64,000 nucleotides of DNA from Nocardioides sp. TF02-7 (lineage in GTDB: Bacteria; Actinomycetota; Actinomycetes; Propionibacteriales; Nocardioidaceae), in NCBI RefSeq assembly GCF_022437945.1, contig NZ_CP092535.1:2294001-2358000 (forward strand), read 5' to 3'. Shown here one piece after another: positions 1 to 8,245 of this stretch (position 1 is its first letter; each line of letters opens with the position of its first letter). A program made the translations under genes and the position numbers. Under the pieces are notes generated by a model, which saw nothing but the letters and a program-made list of their open reading frames with translations, was not told where the DNA came from and searched no databases.

Positions 1-316
1 AAGTCGTCCGGGGCGTACTCGCCCTGGTGGAACACCACCACCACGTCGCCGACGCGGTGGGCCAGCTCGGCGTTCCCGTCCACGTCCAGGTCGGTCGACC
101 AGCGCTCGTCCGCCCGCCCAGCGACGGCGTCGCCGGCGACGCCGGGCGTGGCGCTCCCCCCCGTCGCGCCAGGCAAGCGCGGCGACCAGGAGCACGGCGA
201 GGACGAGCGCGAGACCGACGGTGAGGAACGCCAGCGTCCGGGGGCTCGGGGTGGTCGGTGCAGGGCCCGGTGCGGGGGCTTGGCGCGGCCGGACGGCGGG
301 GCGGCGGCTCGGGCAC
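1..316 (-). CDS. Membrane-anchored protein, N-terminal part (runs off the left edge, frame-broken)
   Basis: Minus-strand coding bias continues to the window edge. Reading inward there is a Pro-rich start, one hydrophobic segment (LAFLTVGLALVLAVLLVAAL) and then a soluble region ending ...DVVVVFHQGEYAPDD. The hydrophobic segment and the soluble part lie in different frames that join if one base is removed from the seven-C run at 156-162, so a sequence error is likely. The start is uncertain: a GTG at 316 fits the position but may itself need a second shift. It follows the lipoprotein gene on the same strand, so the two may be co-transcribed. I do not recognise the family; the single helix suggests an exported or membrane-tethered protein. 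Confidence 0.45.
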   Translation of the reverse strand, partial: MPEPPPRRPAAPSPRTGPCTDHPEPPDAGVPHRRSRARPRRAPGRRACLARRGGAPRPASPATPSLGGRTSAGRPTWTWTGTPSWPTASATWWWCSTRASTPRTT

Positions 317-356
317 GTCGGGGGTCCTGCCCTCGGCCCGGGCCGGTGAAACGGGC

Positions 357-989
357 TCAGCGGTAGAGCCGCACCTGGTCGGTGGCGTCGTCGAAGGTCA
401 CCACACCGCCCTCGACGCCCCAGATCTCGGGGCCGGTGTCCTCGAGCGCGATCGTGTAGCCGCCGTCGGGGCCGTCGACGACCAGCTCCTCGCCGGCGAC
501 CGTGTAGGCCTCGTCATCGCGCGGCACCGGGATGCCCTCCTCGTCGTCGGCGCCCGGGCACCGCTCGTCGTCGGCCGGGCCCTCCTCCACCACCGAGCCG
601 TCGTCGGCGGCGAGCGTGACCGCCTCGTCGTCGTCGCACACGAGGACCGCGTCGTCGCCGACCGGCGCGAGCAGCGCACCGCCGTAGACGCGTTCGTAGA
701 CCCACGCCACCGAGCCGTCGTGGCGGTAGGCCGTCACCTCGGAGCCCTCGTCGATCTCCCACGAGGTGGACACCACGGTGACGTCGCCGGCGGCGACGGC
801 CTGGACCGGCGACCAGTCCTCCTCGAGCGTGACGGTCCACGCGACCGACGCGTCCTCCGGGACGAGGGACGACCCGGCGTCGCCGCCGTCGTCACGGCCG
901 GCGGCGTCGGAGCCGTCGCACGCGGCGGTCGCGAGGACCAGCACGGCGGCCGGGAGGGCGGTCAGCAGGGTCAGGGGTCGTTTCGGCAT
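357..989 (-). CDS. Putative lipoprotein, PQQ-like repeat type
   Basis: 210 aa. The start is ATG at 989; an in-frame start 11 codons upstream is less likely because the signal peptide follows MPKRP directly. The N-terminus has basic residues, a hydrophobic stretch and the lipobox-like sequence TAAC, so it should be lipidated on Cys and held on the outer face of the membrane. The mature part is acidic, with repeated short beta-strand-like units (for example AWVYERVYGG and TVAGEELVV) of the kind seen in PQQ-like propellers, but too few for a full propeller. The next gene downstream on the strand is another membrane-tethered protein. Substrate and role cannot be inferred. Confidence 0.65.
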   Translation of the reverse strand: MPKRPLTLLTALPAAVLVLATAACDGSDAAGRDDGGDAGSSLVPEDASVAWTVTLEEDWSPVQAVAAGDVTVVSTSWEIDEGSEVTAYRHDGSVAWVYERVYGGALLAPVGDDAVLVCDDDEAVTLAADDGSVVEEGPADDERCPGADDEEGIPVPRDDEAYTVAGEELVVDGPDGGYTIALEDTGPEIWGVEGGVVTFDDATDQVRLYR

Positions 990-1118
990 GCCGCCAGCGT
1001 GACCCCGCCCGGCGCCGGCCATGCCCGGCGGGTGCGCAAATTCGTCCGCAGGGACGAACGGGGTCGTCCGGAGGGCGGAGGGGGCGCGGTCGGGCGAGCG
1101 GGTCGCTCAGGTCACGGG

Positions 1119-1220
1119 CGCCGCAGGTTCATCACGGTATGTCGCCGAGCTGGCACTTCCCACGGCGTACCCACCGTGGGAGGCGCAGGTTCGGCTGCAT
1201 ACCGTGATGAATCTGCGGCT
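1119..1220. repeat. About 100-bp imperfect palindrome in a gene-free stretch
   Basis: The outer arms at 1119-1140 and 1199-1220 match in 20 of 22 positions as inverted repeats (core TTCATCACGGTAT). A second nested stem (CCCACGG...CCGTGGG) sits at about 1170-1180, so the whole segment can fold into one long interrupted hairpin. It lies between the end of the desaturase gene and the start of the lipoprotein gene, both on the minus strand. It could act as a terminator for the desaturase operon or be a small non-autonomous palindromic element. I saw no second copy in this window. The rest of 990-1296 shows no gene. Confidence 0.75.
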
Positions 1221-1296
1221 GCCGGGGCCGACGGGGCGATCACCCCGCCCGGCACCCCCTCCGACCCGCCGCGCGGCCGCCCCGCCCCCGCGCGGC

Positions 1297-2556
1297 TCAG
1301 GCCGCCGCGGCGTACTCCCCCTGCTGCTCCCGGGCCGCCGCCTCGAGCTGCCGGGTGAGCACCCGGCGGGTACGGCGGTCGGACCGGGCGAGCTTGTAGA
1401 GCAGCTGCAGCTGGCTCGTCAGGTTGCGCCGGTTGGTCGTCGCCAGCCAGCCGTTGGGCAGCGACAGGCGGAACACCTTGTGCCAGGCGCTGCCGACCTG
1501 CTGCGGCAGCGGCGCGGTGTGGTAGTTGAGGTCGTACTTCGCGAAGATCGCGCGCACCTTCGGCGCGATCTCGGCGTAGCGGTTGCTCGGCAGGTCGGGG
1601 AAGAGGTGGTGCTCGATCTGGTGGCTGAGGTTGCCGGTCATGATGTGCATCGCCTTGGAGCCGGAGATGTTGGCCGAGCCGAGCATCTGCCGGAGGTACC
1701 ACTCACCGCGGGTCTCCTTCTCGGGGATCGCGGCGAGCTCGAAGGTCTCCACGCCCTCGGGGAAGTGGCCGCACATGATCACCGAGTGCGACCACAGGTT
1801 GCGCACCACGTTGGCGACCGCGTTGGCCATCAGCGTGCTGACGAACGAGCCGGTCGGCGCCGACAGCAGCGGGTGCACGACGTAGTCCTTGGTGAACTGC
1901 CGGCGGATCTTGCGCAGCGTCCCCTGGGCGCGGCGGCGGAACTCCGCGTTGGTCCGCCAGGCCTTGCGGACGCCGCCCTTGCGGGCGTAGTGGCCGAGGT
2001 CCATGTCGTAGGCCGCGATGCCGTACTCGAAGATGCAGGCGTTGAGGAAGTTCCACAGCGGCTGGACGAGGTAGCGGGGGTGCCACTTCTGCTCCTCGTC
2101 GACGCGCATGATGCCGTAGCCGAGGTCGTTGTCCTTGCCGATGATGTTCGTGTAGGTGTGGTGCACCTGGTTGTGGGAGTGCTTCCAGCCCTCCGACGGC
2201 GAGGCGTTGTCCCACTCCCAGCTGGTCGAGTGGATCTTGGGGTCGCGCATCCAGTCCCACTGGCCGTGCATGACGTTGTGGCCGATCTCCATGTTCTCGA
2301 GGATCTTGGCCACCGAGAGCCCGGCGGTGCCGACCAGCCAGGCCGGCGGCAGGGCGCTGAACAGCAGCACGGCGCGCGAGCCGAGCTCCAGCTTGCGCTG
2401 CACGTCGACGACGCGGCGGATGTAGCGCGCGTCGCGCTCGCCGCGGGTGTCGAGCACCTCCTGGCGGATCGCGTCGAGCTCGGCGCCGATGGCCTCGACG
2501 TCCTCGGGGGTGAGGTGGGCGATCGGGTTCTGCGGCTTGTTGGTGATGGAGGTCAT
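1297..2556 (-). CDS. Membrane fatty acid / acyl-CoA desaturase, DesA3-like
   Basis: 419 aa integral-membrane desaturase. The three His boxes that hold the di-iron centre are visible: H93-x3-H97, HSHNQVHH at 126-133 and HQIEHH at 312-317. The spacing fits fatty-acyl desaturases that insert a cis double bond using O2 and two electrons. The gene lies just downstream (74-bp gap) of a flavin/2Fe-2S reductase, the order known for the mycobacterial Rv3229c (desA3)-Rv3230c pair, so that reductase is the likely electron donor. The likely role is making unsaturated membrane lipids. Regiospecificity cannot be read from sequence. Unlike its neighbours, it has no frame break. Confidence 0.92.
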   Translation of the reverse strand: MTSITNKPQNPIAHLTPEDVEAIGAELDAIRQEVLDTRGERDARYIRRVVDVQRKLELGSRAVLLFSALPPAWLVGTAGLSVAKILENMEIGHNVMHGQWDWMRDPKIHSTSWEWDNASPSEGWKHSHNQVHHTYTNIIGKDNDLGYGIMRVDEEQKWHPRYLVQPLWNFLNACIFEYGIAAYDMDLGHYARKGGVRKAWRTNAEFRRRAQGTLRKIRRQFTKDYVVHPLLSAPTGSFVSTLMANAVANVVRNLWSHSVIMCGHFPEGVETFELAAIPEKETRGEWYLRQMLGSANISGSKAMHIMTGNLSHQIEHHLFPDLPSNRYAEIAPKVRAIFAKYDLNYHTAPLPQQVGSAWHKVFRLSLPNGWLATTNRRNLTSQLQLLYKLARSDRRTRRVLTRQLEAAAREQQGEYAAAA

Positions 2557-2629
2557 CGGTCTCTCTCGGTCGAGGGGGTGAGGTCCGGGGTCTCGAGGCG
2601 GTCGCGCTGCGACCTGCCGACCGCCGGGT

Positions 2630-3766
2630 CTAGTGGTCGAGGTGGCAGCCGCCGGCGGGCGAGCTGATGCAGGTCTGGATCTTCACGCCACCCGGTCCGG
2701 TCTCCCCGGGCACGGCGACGGTGACCTCGCCGTTGCGCAGGTCGCGCACCGCGCCCTCCCGCATCGGCAGCACGCACGCCATGCAGATGCCCATCCGGCA
2801 GCCGCTCGGCATCAGGACGCCGGCGTCCTCGGCGGCGTCGAGGATCGGCGTGGCGCCGTCGGCCTCGACGACGGTGCCGTCGGCGAAGGTGACGGTGCCG
2901 CCCTCGCCCTCGCCGCCGGCCAGCGCGGGCGGCCGGAACCGCTCGGTGTGCAGGGTCAGCCCGCGGTCGGCGTACAGCTCCTCGAGGGCGTCGAGGAGAC
3001 CGCTCGGCCCGCAGGCGTACGCCGTCCGGCCGGCGAGGTCGGGCACCAGCCGGTCGAGCGCGGCCGGGTCGAGCAGCCCGTCGCGGTCGTCGAAGTGCTC
3101 GATCAGCCGGATCCGCCCGGCGGCGGCGAGCGCCCGCAGCTCGCGCTTGAAGATGGAGTCGGGCTCGCGCTGGTTGACGTGGAGCAGCGTGATGTCGGTG
3201 CGCGGCGGCTGCGCCTTGGAGAACAGGTTCCGCAGCATGCCGATCACCGGGGTGATCCCGGAGCCGGCGGTCACCATCAGCACCGACCGGGGAGCGGGCT
3301 GGGCAGCACGAACTCGCCGGCGGCCTGCTGGAGGTGGACGAGCTGGCCGCGCCGCGCGCGGCGCACCAGGTGGTTGGAGACGGTGCCGTCGGGGATCGCC
3401 TTCACGGTGATGCTGATGCAGCCGTCGGGCCGCGGGCCGTGGGTCAGGGAGTAGCACCGCCACAGGCGGACGCCGTCGACGTCGACGCCCACCTGGACGT
3501 ACTGCCCGGGCGTGTGGCCCAGCCAGTCGCGGCCGGGCTTGATCACGATCGTGGCGGCGTCGGCGGTCTCGGGCTGGATCGACTCGATCCGGCCGCGCAG
3601 GTCGGTGCCGGCGCGGAGCGGGTGGAAAGGTGTCGAGCACGTCGTCGACCGACAGCGGTGTGACGGCGGCGTCGGCGACGGCCTTGAGCCGCGTGCGCAG
3701 CGCCGTCCGCAGCGGACGGCGGCTGCCGGTGCGGAGCAGCGTGGTCGGGATGCCTGGTGTCGTCAC
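2630..3766 (-). CDS. Ferredoxin reductase-type electron donor for the desaturase (two frame breaks)
   Basis: About 378 aa once repaired. GTG start at 3766 (VTTPGIPTTLL). Domain order: FAD-binding (PGQYVQVGV, RCYSLTH), NAD-binding (TAGSGITPVIGML, YACGPSGLLD) and a C-terminal plant-type 2Fe-2S ferredoxin (CRMGICMAC ... TCIS). The layout equals Rv3230c, the partner of DesA3. Three same-strand pieces join if one A is removed at 3626-3628 and one G is added at 3289-3292. The coding sense and all motifs survive, so sequence error is more likely than decay. It should move electrons from NAD(P)H to the desaturase encoded immediately downstream. Confidence 0.85.
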   Translation of the reverse strand: MTTPGIPTTLLRTGSRRPLRTALRTRLKAVADAAVTPLSVDDVLDTFPPAPRRHRPARPDRVDPARDRRRRHDRDQARPRLAGPHARAVRPGGRRRRRRPPVAVLLPDPRPAARRLHQHHREGDPRRHRLQPPGAPRAARPARPPPAGRRRVRAAQPAPRSVLMVTAGSGITPVIGMLRNLFSKAQPPRTDITLLHVNQREPDSIFKRELRALAAAGRIRLIEHFDDRDGLLDPAALDRLVPDLAGRTAYACGPSGLLDALEELYADRGLTLHTERFRPPALAGGEGEGGTVTFADGTVVEADGATPILDAAEDAGVLMPSGCRMGICMACVLPMREGAVRDLRNGEVTVAVPGETGPGGVKIQTCISSPAGGCHLDH

Positions 3767-3864
3767 TCTTCCAGAGTGCTCGTTGGGGCGACTAAAGTCC
3801 TGACCGGGAACGGTGAATCGAGCCGGGTTTTTTGACGCTTGCGAACAAGTTGGGGTGGGTAGTG

Positions 3865-5056
3865 ATGGATTCTTCCCCCCGCGTTGCGGCCGTTCACGCT
3901 GCCCGCGGAGGTCGAGGCGGCGATCCGGATGCAGCTGCCGCAGGTCGCCGACGACATCGTCGAGACGATCGTCGCCGAGGTGCCGAGCTATGAGAACGCC
4001 TTCGTCGACCAGATGGGCGAGGTCATCCGCAACGCCGTGCAGCTGGCGCTGCGCACCTTCCTCTCGCTGGTGAGCCACCGGCGCGACCCCGATCCCGACC
4101 GGCTGCTCCGGCCCGCGATCGACGGCGCCTACCAGCTCGGCCGGGGCGAGGCCCGCAGCGGGCGGACCATCGACGCCCTGCTCGCGGCGTACCGGATCGG
4201 GGCCCGGGTCGCCTGGCGCCAGCTGTCGGGCCACGCGGTGGCCCACGACTCGGGCGCGCCGATGCTCGCGGAGTTCGCCGAGCGGGTGTTCGCCTACATC
4301 GACCAGCTCTCCGCGGCCAGCGCCGCCGGGCACGCCGACGAGTCGGCCAGCACCGGCCGGGCGCGGCACCGCCTCCTCGAACGGATCGTCAGGGCGCTGC
4401 TCGAGGGCGAGCCCGAACCGGCGGTCGTGCGGCACGCCGAGCGGGCGGAGTGGACGCCGCCGGAGACGCTGACCGCGGTGATCGCCCCCGACGCCCACGC
4501 CGGCACCGTGCTCCAGTCGCTCCCGGCCGGCACCCTCCAGGCCGCGGAGCTGCCCGACCTCGACGAGGCGGTGCTGCTGTTCGCACCCGACGTGCACCGG
4601 TGGGCGCGGTCGGCGCTGCTCCGGGTCGCCGAGCCGCTCGGCTGCGTCGTCGGGCCCGGCCGGCCCTGGCTGGACGCCCGGTCGTCGTACCTCCGCGCGC
4701 TGCGGGTGCGCCAGCTCGGGCTGGGCGCCGACACCGAGGCCCACCTCCCCGCGCTGGTGCTGACCGCCGACCCGCTCGCCCTCGCCGACCTCCGGGCGCA
4801 GGCGCTCGAGCCGCTGGCGGGGCTGCGGCCGGCGTCGGCCGCCAAGCTGACCGAGACGCTGCGCGCGTGGCTGCTCCACCAGGGGCGGCGCGACGAGGTG
4901 GCCGAGGCTCTGTTCGTGCACCCACAGACCGTGCGCTACCGCATGACGCAGCTGCGGGACCTCTACGGCGACCGGCTGGAGGACCCCGAGACGGTGCTCG
5001 CGCTGACGATCGCGCTGGGGCACGAGGACGGCCTGGGCGGGCCGGTCGGCGGCTGA
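3865..5056 (+). CDS. PucR/CdaR-type transcriptional regulator
   Basis: About 395 aa. The N-terminal two-thirds is helical and resembles the RsbT co-antagonist-like domain found in many actinobacterial PucR proteins. The C-terminal 60 residues carry the PucR helix-turn-helix (RRDEVAEALFVHPQTVRYRMTQL is the recognition region; HPQTVRYR is diagnostic). The conserved frame opens at a TTG at 3884. Removing one C from the run at 3875-3880 gives a better start, ATG at 3865 (MDSSPALRPFTLP), which I prefer. It is divergent from the reductase-desaturase operon across about 100 bp, so it is a good candidate regulator of that operon. The ligand is unknown. Confidence 0.82.
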
Positions 5057-5066
5057 GAGCCCTATG

Positions 5067-6293
5067 TCAAGCGGCCTCCTGGAGGAGGTCGTTGAGGCGG
5101 CCGTGGCGGTCGGTGTCGTAGGGCACGCGTTCTTGCCAGCAGCGCCACAGGATCCTGGTCCAGCCTTGGGCGAGGATCCTTGCTGCGTGGGGGTGGCGGC
5201 AGCCGCGAGCCCGGGCCCGGTCGTAGGTGTCGCGGGCCCAGGCGTTGGCGCGTGGGGTGTCCTGGGCCCAGTCGATGAGCGCGGCTCGTAGCTGCTTGTT
5301 GCAGCCGCGGCGGTAGGCGACGTTGCGGTGCTTGCCGGACTGGCGGGTCGAGGGTGCGACGCCGGCGGCGGCGGCCAGGGACTGGGCGTCGGGGAATCGT
5401 GCGCGGCAGTCGCCGATCTCAGCCAGGAGGGTTGCTGCGCGGACGACCCCGGCCCGGGGCAAGGACTGGAAGAGCGGCCCGTCGGGATGGGCGAGGAGCG
5501 CTTCGCGGATCCGGGTCTCGAGCTCGTCCTGACTGGCGCGCAGGCCCATAAGGACCTCGACCAAGGTCGTGACGATCAGCTCGGACGCTTCGGCGGCAGC
5601 ACCGGTGGTGCGCCCTTCAGCGGCCTTGCCGAGGTGGTCGACCAGCTGGCGTGGGGTGTGGCGCCCGCAGTAGCTGTTGGCCTTGAGCCAGTGCGCCATT
5701 CGCAGTTCACCACCTCCGGCGGTCAGCCACGCGGCCTTCGCTTCAGAGGGAAATCGGCGCAGGAAGGCGAGGCTGATCGGGATGTCGAGCTGGCTGAACA
5801 GGCCGATCGCGCCGGGGAAGTTGTGCTGCAGCACCGCCAGCAGCTGGTTGTGAACCGCGATGCGGTGCCCGACCAGGTCTTGGCGGGCACGGACCAGCAT
5901 CCGCAACGCGATCGTCTCGGCAGAGTCGGGTCGAACGACCGCCCATCGGCCGGCGTCGGTGCGCAGCGCGTCGGCGAGGACGAACGCATCGAACCGGTCG
6001 TCCTTGTTGCCCGCAGTGCCGTAGCGGGCCCGCAGCGACTTCACCTGCCGGGCTGAGATCACCACGACCTCGAACCCGTCGCGGATCAGGTGCTCGACCA
6101 CCGGACCGTCGCCACGTTCGATCCCCACCTGCGCGACACCGTGTCGTCGCAACAGGGTGGTGATTTTCGCCAGCCCCGGCCGCGAGTGCGGCACGGTGGC
6201 CTCTTCGATGCGCTGCCCGGTGTCGTCGACGATGCACAGCGCGTGGTGCTGCCAAGACCAGTCGATCCCGGCGAAAGTGGGCGTAGCCTGCAT
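5067..6293 (-). CDS. IS110-family DEDD transposase (bridge recombinase)
   Basis: 408 aa, normal length and intact. The N-terminal RuvC-like DEDD domain shows FAGIDWSW, VGIERGDG and NKDDRFDAFVLADAL. The C-terminal Transposase_20 region shows LPRAGVVRAATLLAEIGD and the Ser-containing GVAPSTRQSGKHR motif, Ser being the proposed nucleophile. ATG at 6293 is preceded by an AAGGAG ribosome site. IS110 enzymes join donor and target DNA guided by an RNA made from the element's non-coding end. No frame break is seen, unlike many neighbouring genes of similar length. The element may still be active. Confidence 0.93.
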   Translation of the reverse strand: MQATPTFAGIDWSWQHHALCIVDDTGQRIEEATVPHSRPGLAKITTLLRRHGVAQVGIERGDGPVVEHLIRDGFEVVVISARQVKSLRARYGTAGNKDDRFDAFVLADALRTDAGRWAVVRPDSAETIALRMLVRARQDLVGHRIAVHNQLLAVLQHNFPGAIGLFSQLDIPISLAFLRRFPSEAKAAWLTAGGGELRMAHWLKANSYCGRHTPRQLVDHLGKAAEGRTTGAAAEASELIVTTLVEVLMGLRASQDELETRIREALLAHPDGPLFQSLPRAGVVRAATLLAEIGDCRARFPDAQSLAAAAGVAPSTRQSGKHRNVAYRRGCNKQLRAALIDWAQDTPRANAWARDTYDRARARGCRHPHAARILAQGWTRILWRCWQERVPYDTDRHGRLNDLLQEAA

Positions 6294-6545
6294 GTGAGTG
6301 CTCTCCTTCCGTTAGCCCACGGATTCAGCACTCCGGTCCGGGACGTGACGGTCGGTCGCTCACTGAGGCGCTCCAGGCCGGCAAGCCTTGGCGCAAAGCC
6401 CTATGGCCGATCTGCACGTCCCGGGCCACCGGGCCCTGCAACTCTCAGCCAGGTCGTCCACGAAGGGCGACTCGGTCAGCCCGGCAGTGACCCGGCAGAC
6501 CCGGGGTGCAGACAAGAGACCTACTCCTGTCTGCGCCTAACGTCC
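6294..6545 (-). ncRNA. Candidate bridge RNA region of the IS110 element
   Basis: Gene-free DNA between the transposase start and the presumed left end of the element. On the minus strand it begins with a hairpin at 6508-6534 (GCAGACA ... TGTCTGC) followed by GC-rich segments that could form internal loops. At 6397-6405 it carries AGCCCTATG, identical and in the same orientation to 5058-5066, the junction at the other end of the element. A guide segment of a bridge RNA is expected to match donor or target DNA in this way. The family precedent is IS621. Boundaries, promoter and loop assignment are inference only. Confidence 0.35.
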
Positions 6546-6560
6546 ACCAGTGAGGGGTGG

Positions 6561-8030
6561 TCAGGCGCGGTGGACGACCCGGCCCGCCACGACGGTGACC
6601 ACGACCGGGGGACGGGTGGCGGTGAGCGGGTCGTCGTCGAGCACGACCAGGTCGCCGCGGGAGCCGGGGCCCACGGTCGGCTGCCCGTCGACGGAGCAGG
6701 CGAGCGCCTCCTGCCGGGTCAGCGCGTGCTCGGGGTGCCAGGCCGGCCGGTCGTCGCCGGTGCGGCGGACGGCGGCGTCGATCGCCAGCCACGGGTCGAG
6801 CGGCGACACCGGGGCGTCGGACCCGAGGGTGGTGGTGACGCCGGCGTCGAGCAGCCAGCGGAAGGCGTAGGCGCGGTGGGCGCGGTCGCCCCAGACCTGC
6901 TCGGTGAGGTCGCGGTCGTCGACGAGGTGGTGCGGCTGCACGCTGGCGCGCAGGCCGAGCCGGGCCAGCCGTCCGACCGCCTCGCGGGCGACGAGCTGGA
7001 CGTGCTCGACCGAGCCGCGTGCGCCGGTCGTCTCGTACGCCGCGAGCGCGGCGTCGACCGCCGCGTCACCGATCGCGTGGGTCGCGACCTCGAGGCCCGC
7101 GCGGTGGGCACGGGCGAGCAGCTCGGTGAGCCCGGCCGGGTCGACGTTCGGCGCGCCGGCCGGCTGCGGGTGGTCGCCCTCGACGTACGGCTCGTGGCAC
7201 CACGCGGTGCGGGTGTTGAGCGACCCGTCGCTGATGATCTTGAGCGGGCCCATCGTGAGCCGGTCGTCGCCGGGCAGCAGCAGGTCGCCGGTGCGCAATC
7301 CCTCGGCGACCACGTCGTCGAGCGTCTCGGCGTAGACGGCCGTGCGCACCCGCAGCAGGTCGGCGCCCGCCGGCCAGCGCCGGCGCCACGCCTCGACGTC
7401 GCCGCCGAACTCGAAGTCGACGATGCCCACCACCCCGAGCGCGGCGGCGCGGCGCAGCGTCTCGCGGTAGGCGGCCGGCGACCCGAGGTCGTCGGGCACC
7501 AGCGCCGCCAGCCGCTCGTAGGCGGCGAACCACTCCGCCTCCCGCACGACGTCGTCGCGGAGCTCGAGGCCGAGCGCGGCCTGGGCCGCGCTGTTGAGCC
7601 ACGCGTGGTGGCCGTCGCCGGCGATCAGCACCACCGGGGTGACGCCCGTGATCTCGTCGAGCTCGGTCGCCGTGCCCTCCCGCTCCCACGAGCCGGGGCG
7701 GTGGCCCCAGCCGACGACCGGTCGGCCCGGCTCGGCGGCCACCCGCTGCGCCACCGCGTGCACCGCCTCCTCGGGCGAGCGGAGCGCCGACGTGTCGAGC
7801 CGGTGGCTGGCCAGCGTCCACTGCCCGAGGTGGACGTGGGCGTCCCACAGGCCGGGCGACACCCAGCGCCCGCCGGCGTCCACCACCTCCGCCCCCGGCG
7901 GCCGCCCGACGTCCTCCGCGACCCGCGTGACCACGCCGTCCTCGACCAGCACGTCGACCGGGTGCGGAGGCGCCTCGTCGCCGGGACGCACCGGCACCAA
8001 CCGGGCGCGGCGGATGAGCAGGGCGGTCAT
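6561..8030 (-). CDS. Amidohydrolase family 3 protein (YtcJ-like)
   Basis: 489 aa, ATG at 8030. It shows the amidohydrolase metal-site motifs: DAHVHLG near residue 65, a central carboxylated-Lys candidate in GPLKIISDGS, HAIGDAA, VEHVQLV and the C-terminal SDAPVSPLDPW. The start (LLIRRARL) and end (RGDLVVLDDDPLTA) form the usual split beta-sandwich. Members hydrolyse amide or related C-N bonds of mostly unknown substrates, probably in the cytoplasm. It stands alone, with the IS element downstream and a palindromic repeat upstream. No substrate is indicated by its neighbours. Confidence 0.88.
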   Translation of the reverse strand: MTALLIRRARLVPVRPGDEAPPHPVDVLVEDGVVTRVAEDVGRPPGAEVVDAGGRWVSPGLWDAHVHLGQWTLASHRLDTSALRSPEEAVHAVAQRVAAEPGRPVVGWGHRPGSWEREGTATELDEITGVTPVVLIAGDGHHAWLNSAAQAALGLELRDDVVREAEWFAAYERLAALVPDDLGSPAAYRETLRRAAALGVVGIVDFEFGGDVEAWRRRWPAGADLLRVRTAVYAETLDDVVAEGLRTGDLLLPGDDRLTMGPLKIISDGSLNTRTAWCHEPYVEGDHPQPAGAPNVDPAGLTELLARAHRAGLEVATHAIGDAAVDAALAAYETTGARGSVEHVQLVAREAVGRLARLGLRASVQPHHLVDDRDLTEQVWGDRAHRAYAFRWLLDAGVTTTLGSDAPVSPLDPWLAIDAAVRRTGDDRPAWHPEHALTRQEALACSVDGQPTVGPGSRGDLVVLDDDPLTATRPPVVVTVVAGRVVHRA

Positions 8031-8120
8031 GGGAGGACGGTAGTTGGCCTCCCGCGGCGCCGGTGGCGGGGTGGGTGCGGGGGTGGGGTTTGGCGGGGTG
8101 GGGTTTTCGCGGGGACGCGG

Positions 8121-8206
8121 CGTGAGGTTTCCCCGGCCGACCGGGGAAACCTCAACTTGTCGGGCATTGCTTTGCCGGACAAGTGGAGGTTTTGCCCGTC
8201 ACGTCG
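8121..8206 (+). repeat. Double-hairpin dispersed repeat, copy 1
   Basis: Two adjacent stem-loops: the first is a 13-bp perfect stem (GAGGTTTCCCCGG / CCGGGGAAACCTC) with a 4-nt loop; the second is built on ACTTGTCSGGCA ... TGCCGGACAAGT. Nearly the same sequence occurs in reverse orientation at 47615-47706. It fills most of the gap between the amidohydrolase start and the CitE-like gene end. It has no coding potential of its own. A small mobile palindrome or REP-like transcript stabiliser are both possible. Confidence 0.8.
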
Positions 8207-8245
8207 CCCCGCGGGCACCCACGGGCGACGGCGACGGATCCGGGC

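Larger units (their letters stand above)
5058..6549 (-). mobile_element. IS110-family insertion sequence
   Basis: One transposase gene flanked by a very short downstream end and about 250 bp of non-coding DNA upstream, the layout of the IS110 group proper rather than the IS1111 group. It sits between the convergent ends of the PucR regulator (stop at 5056) and the amidohydrolase (stop at 6561), so no gene is interrupted. No terminal inverted repeats are visible, as expected. Both ends are approximate: the left is placed at the AGCCCTATG abutting the transposase stop, and the right just before the amidohydrolase stop near a CT dinucleotide, the core used by some IS110 elements. Confidence 0.7.

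Noticed and set aside
3840-3856. KstR-like site near the PucR start (GCGAACAAGTTGGGG)
   Set aside because: It has AACnnGTT but lacks the outer T and A, so it does not fit the full consensus.
2630-5023. 797-codon minus-strand open frame across the reductase and the PucR gene
   Set aside because: Only the part up to 3766 has protein-like composition. The rest is the antisense of the PucR gene, open because of the GC bias.
5058-6405. AGCCCTATG pair as a simple 9-bp target duplication marking both ends of the IS
   Set aside because: IS110 elements rarely make target duplications, and placing the right end at 6405 would leave too little upstream DNA for a bridge RNA. I kept the pair as a possible guide match instead.
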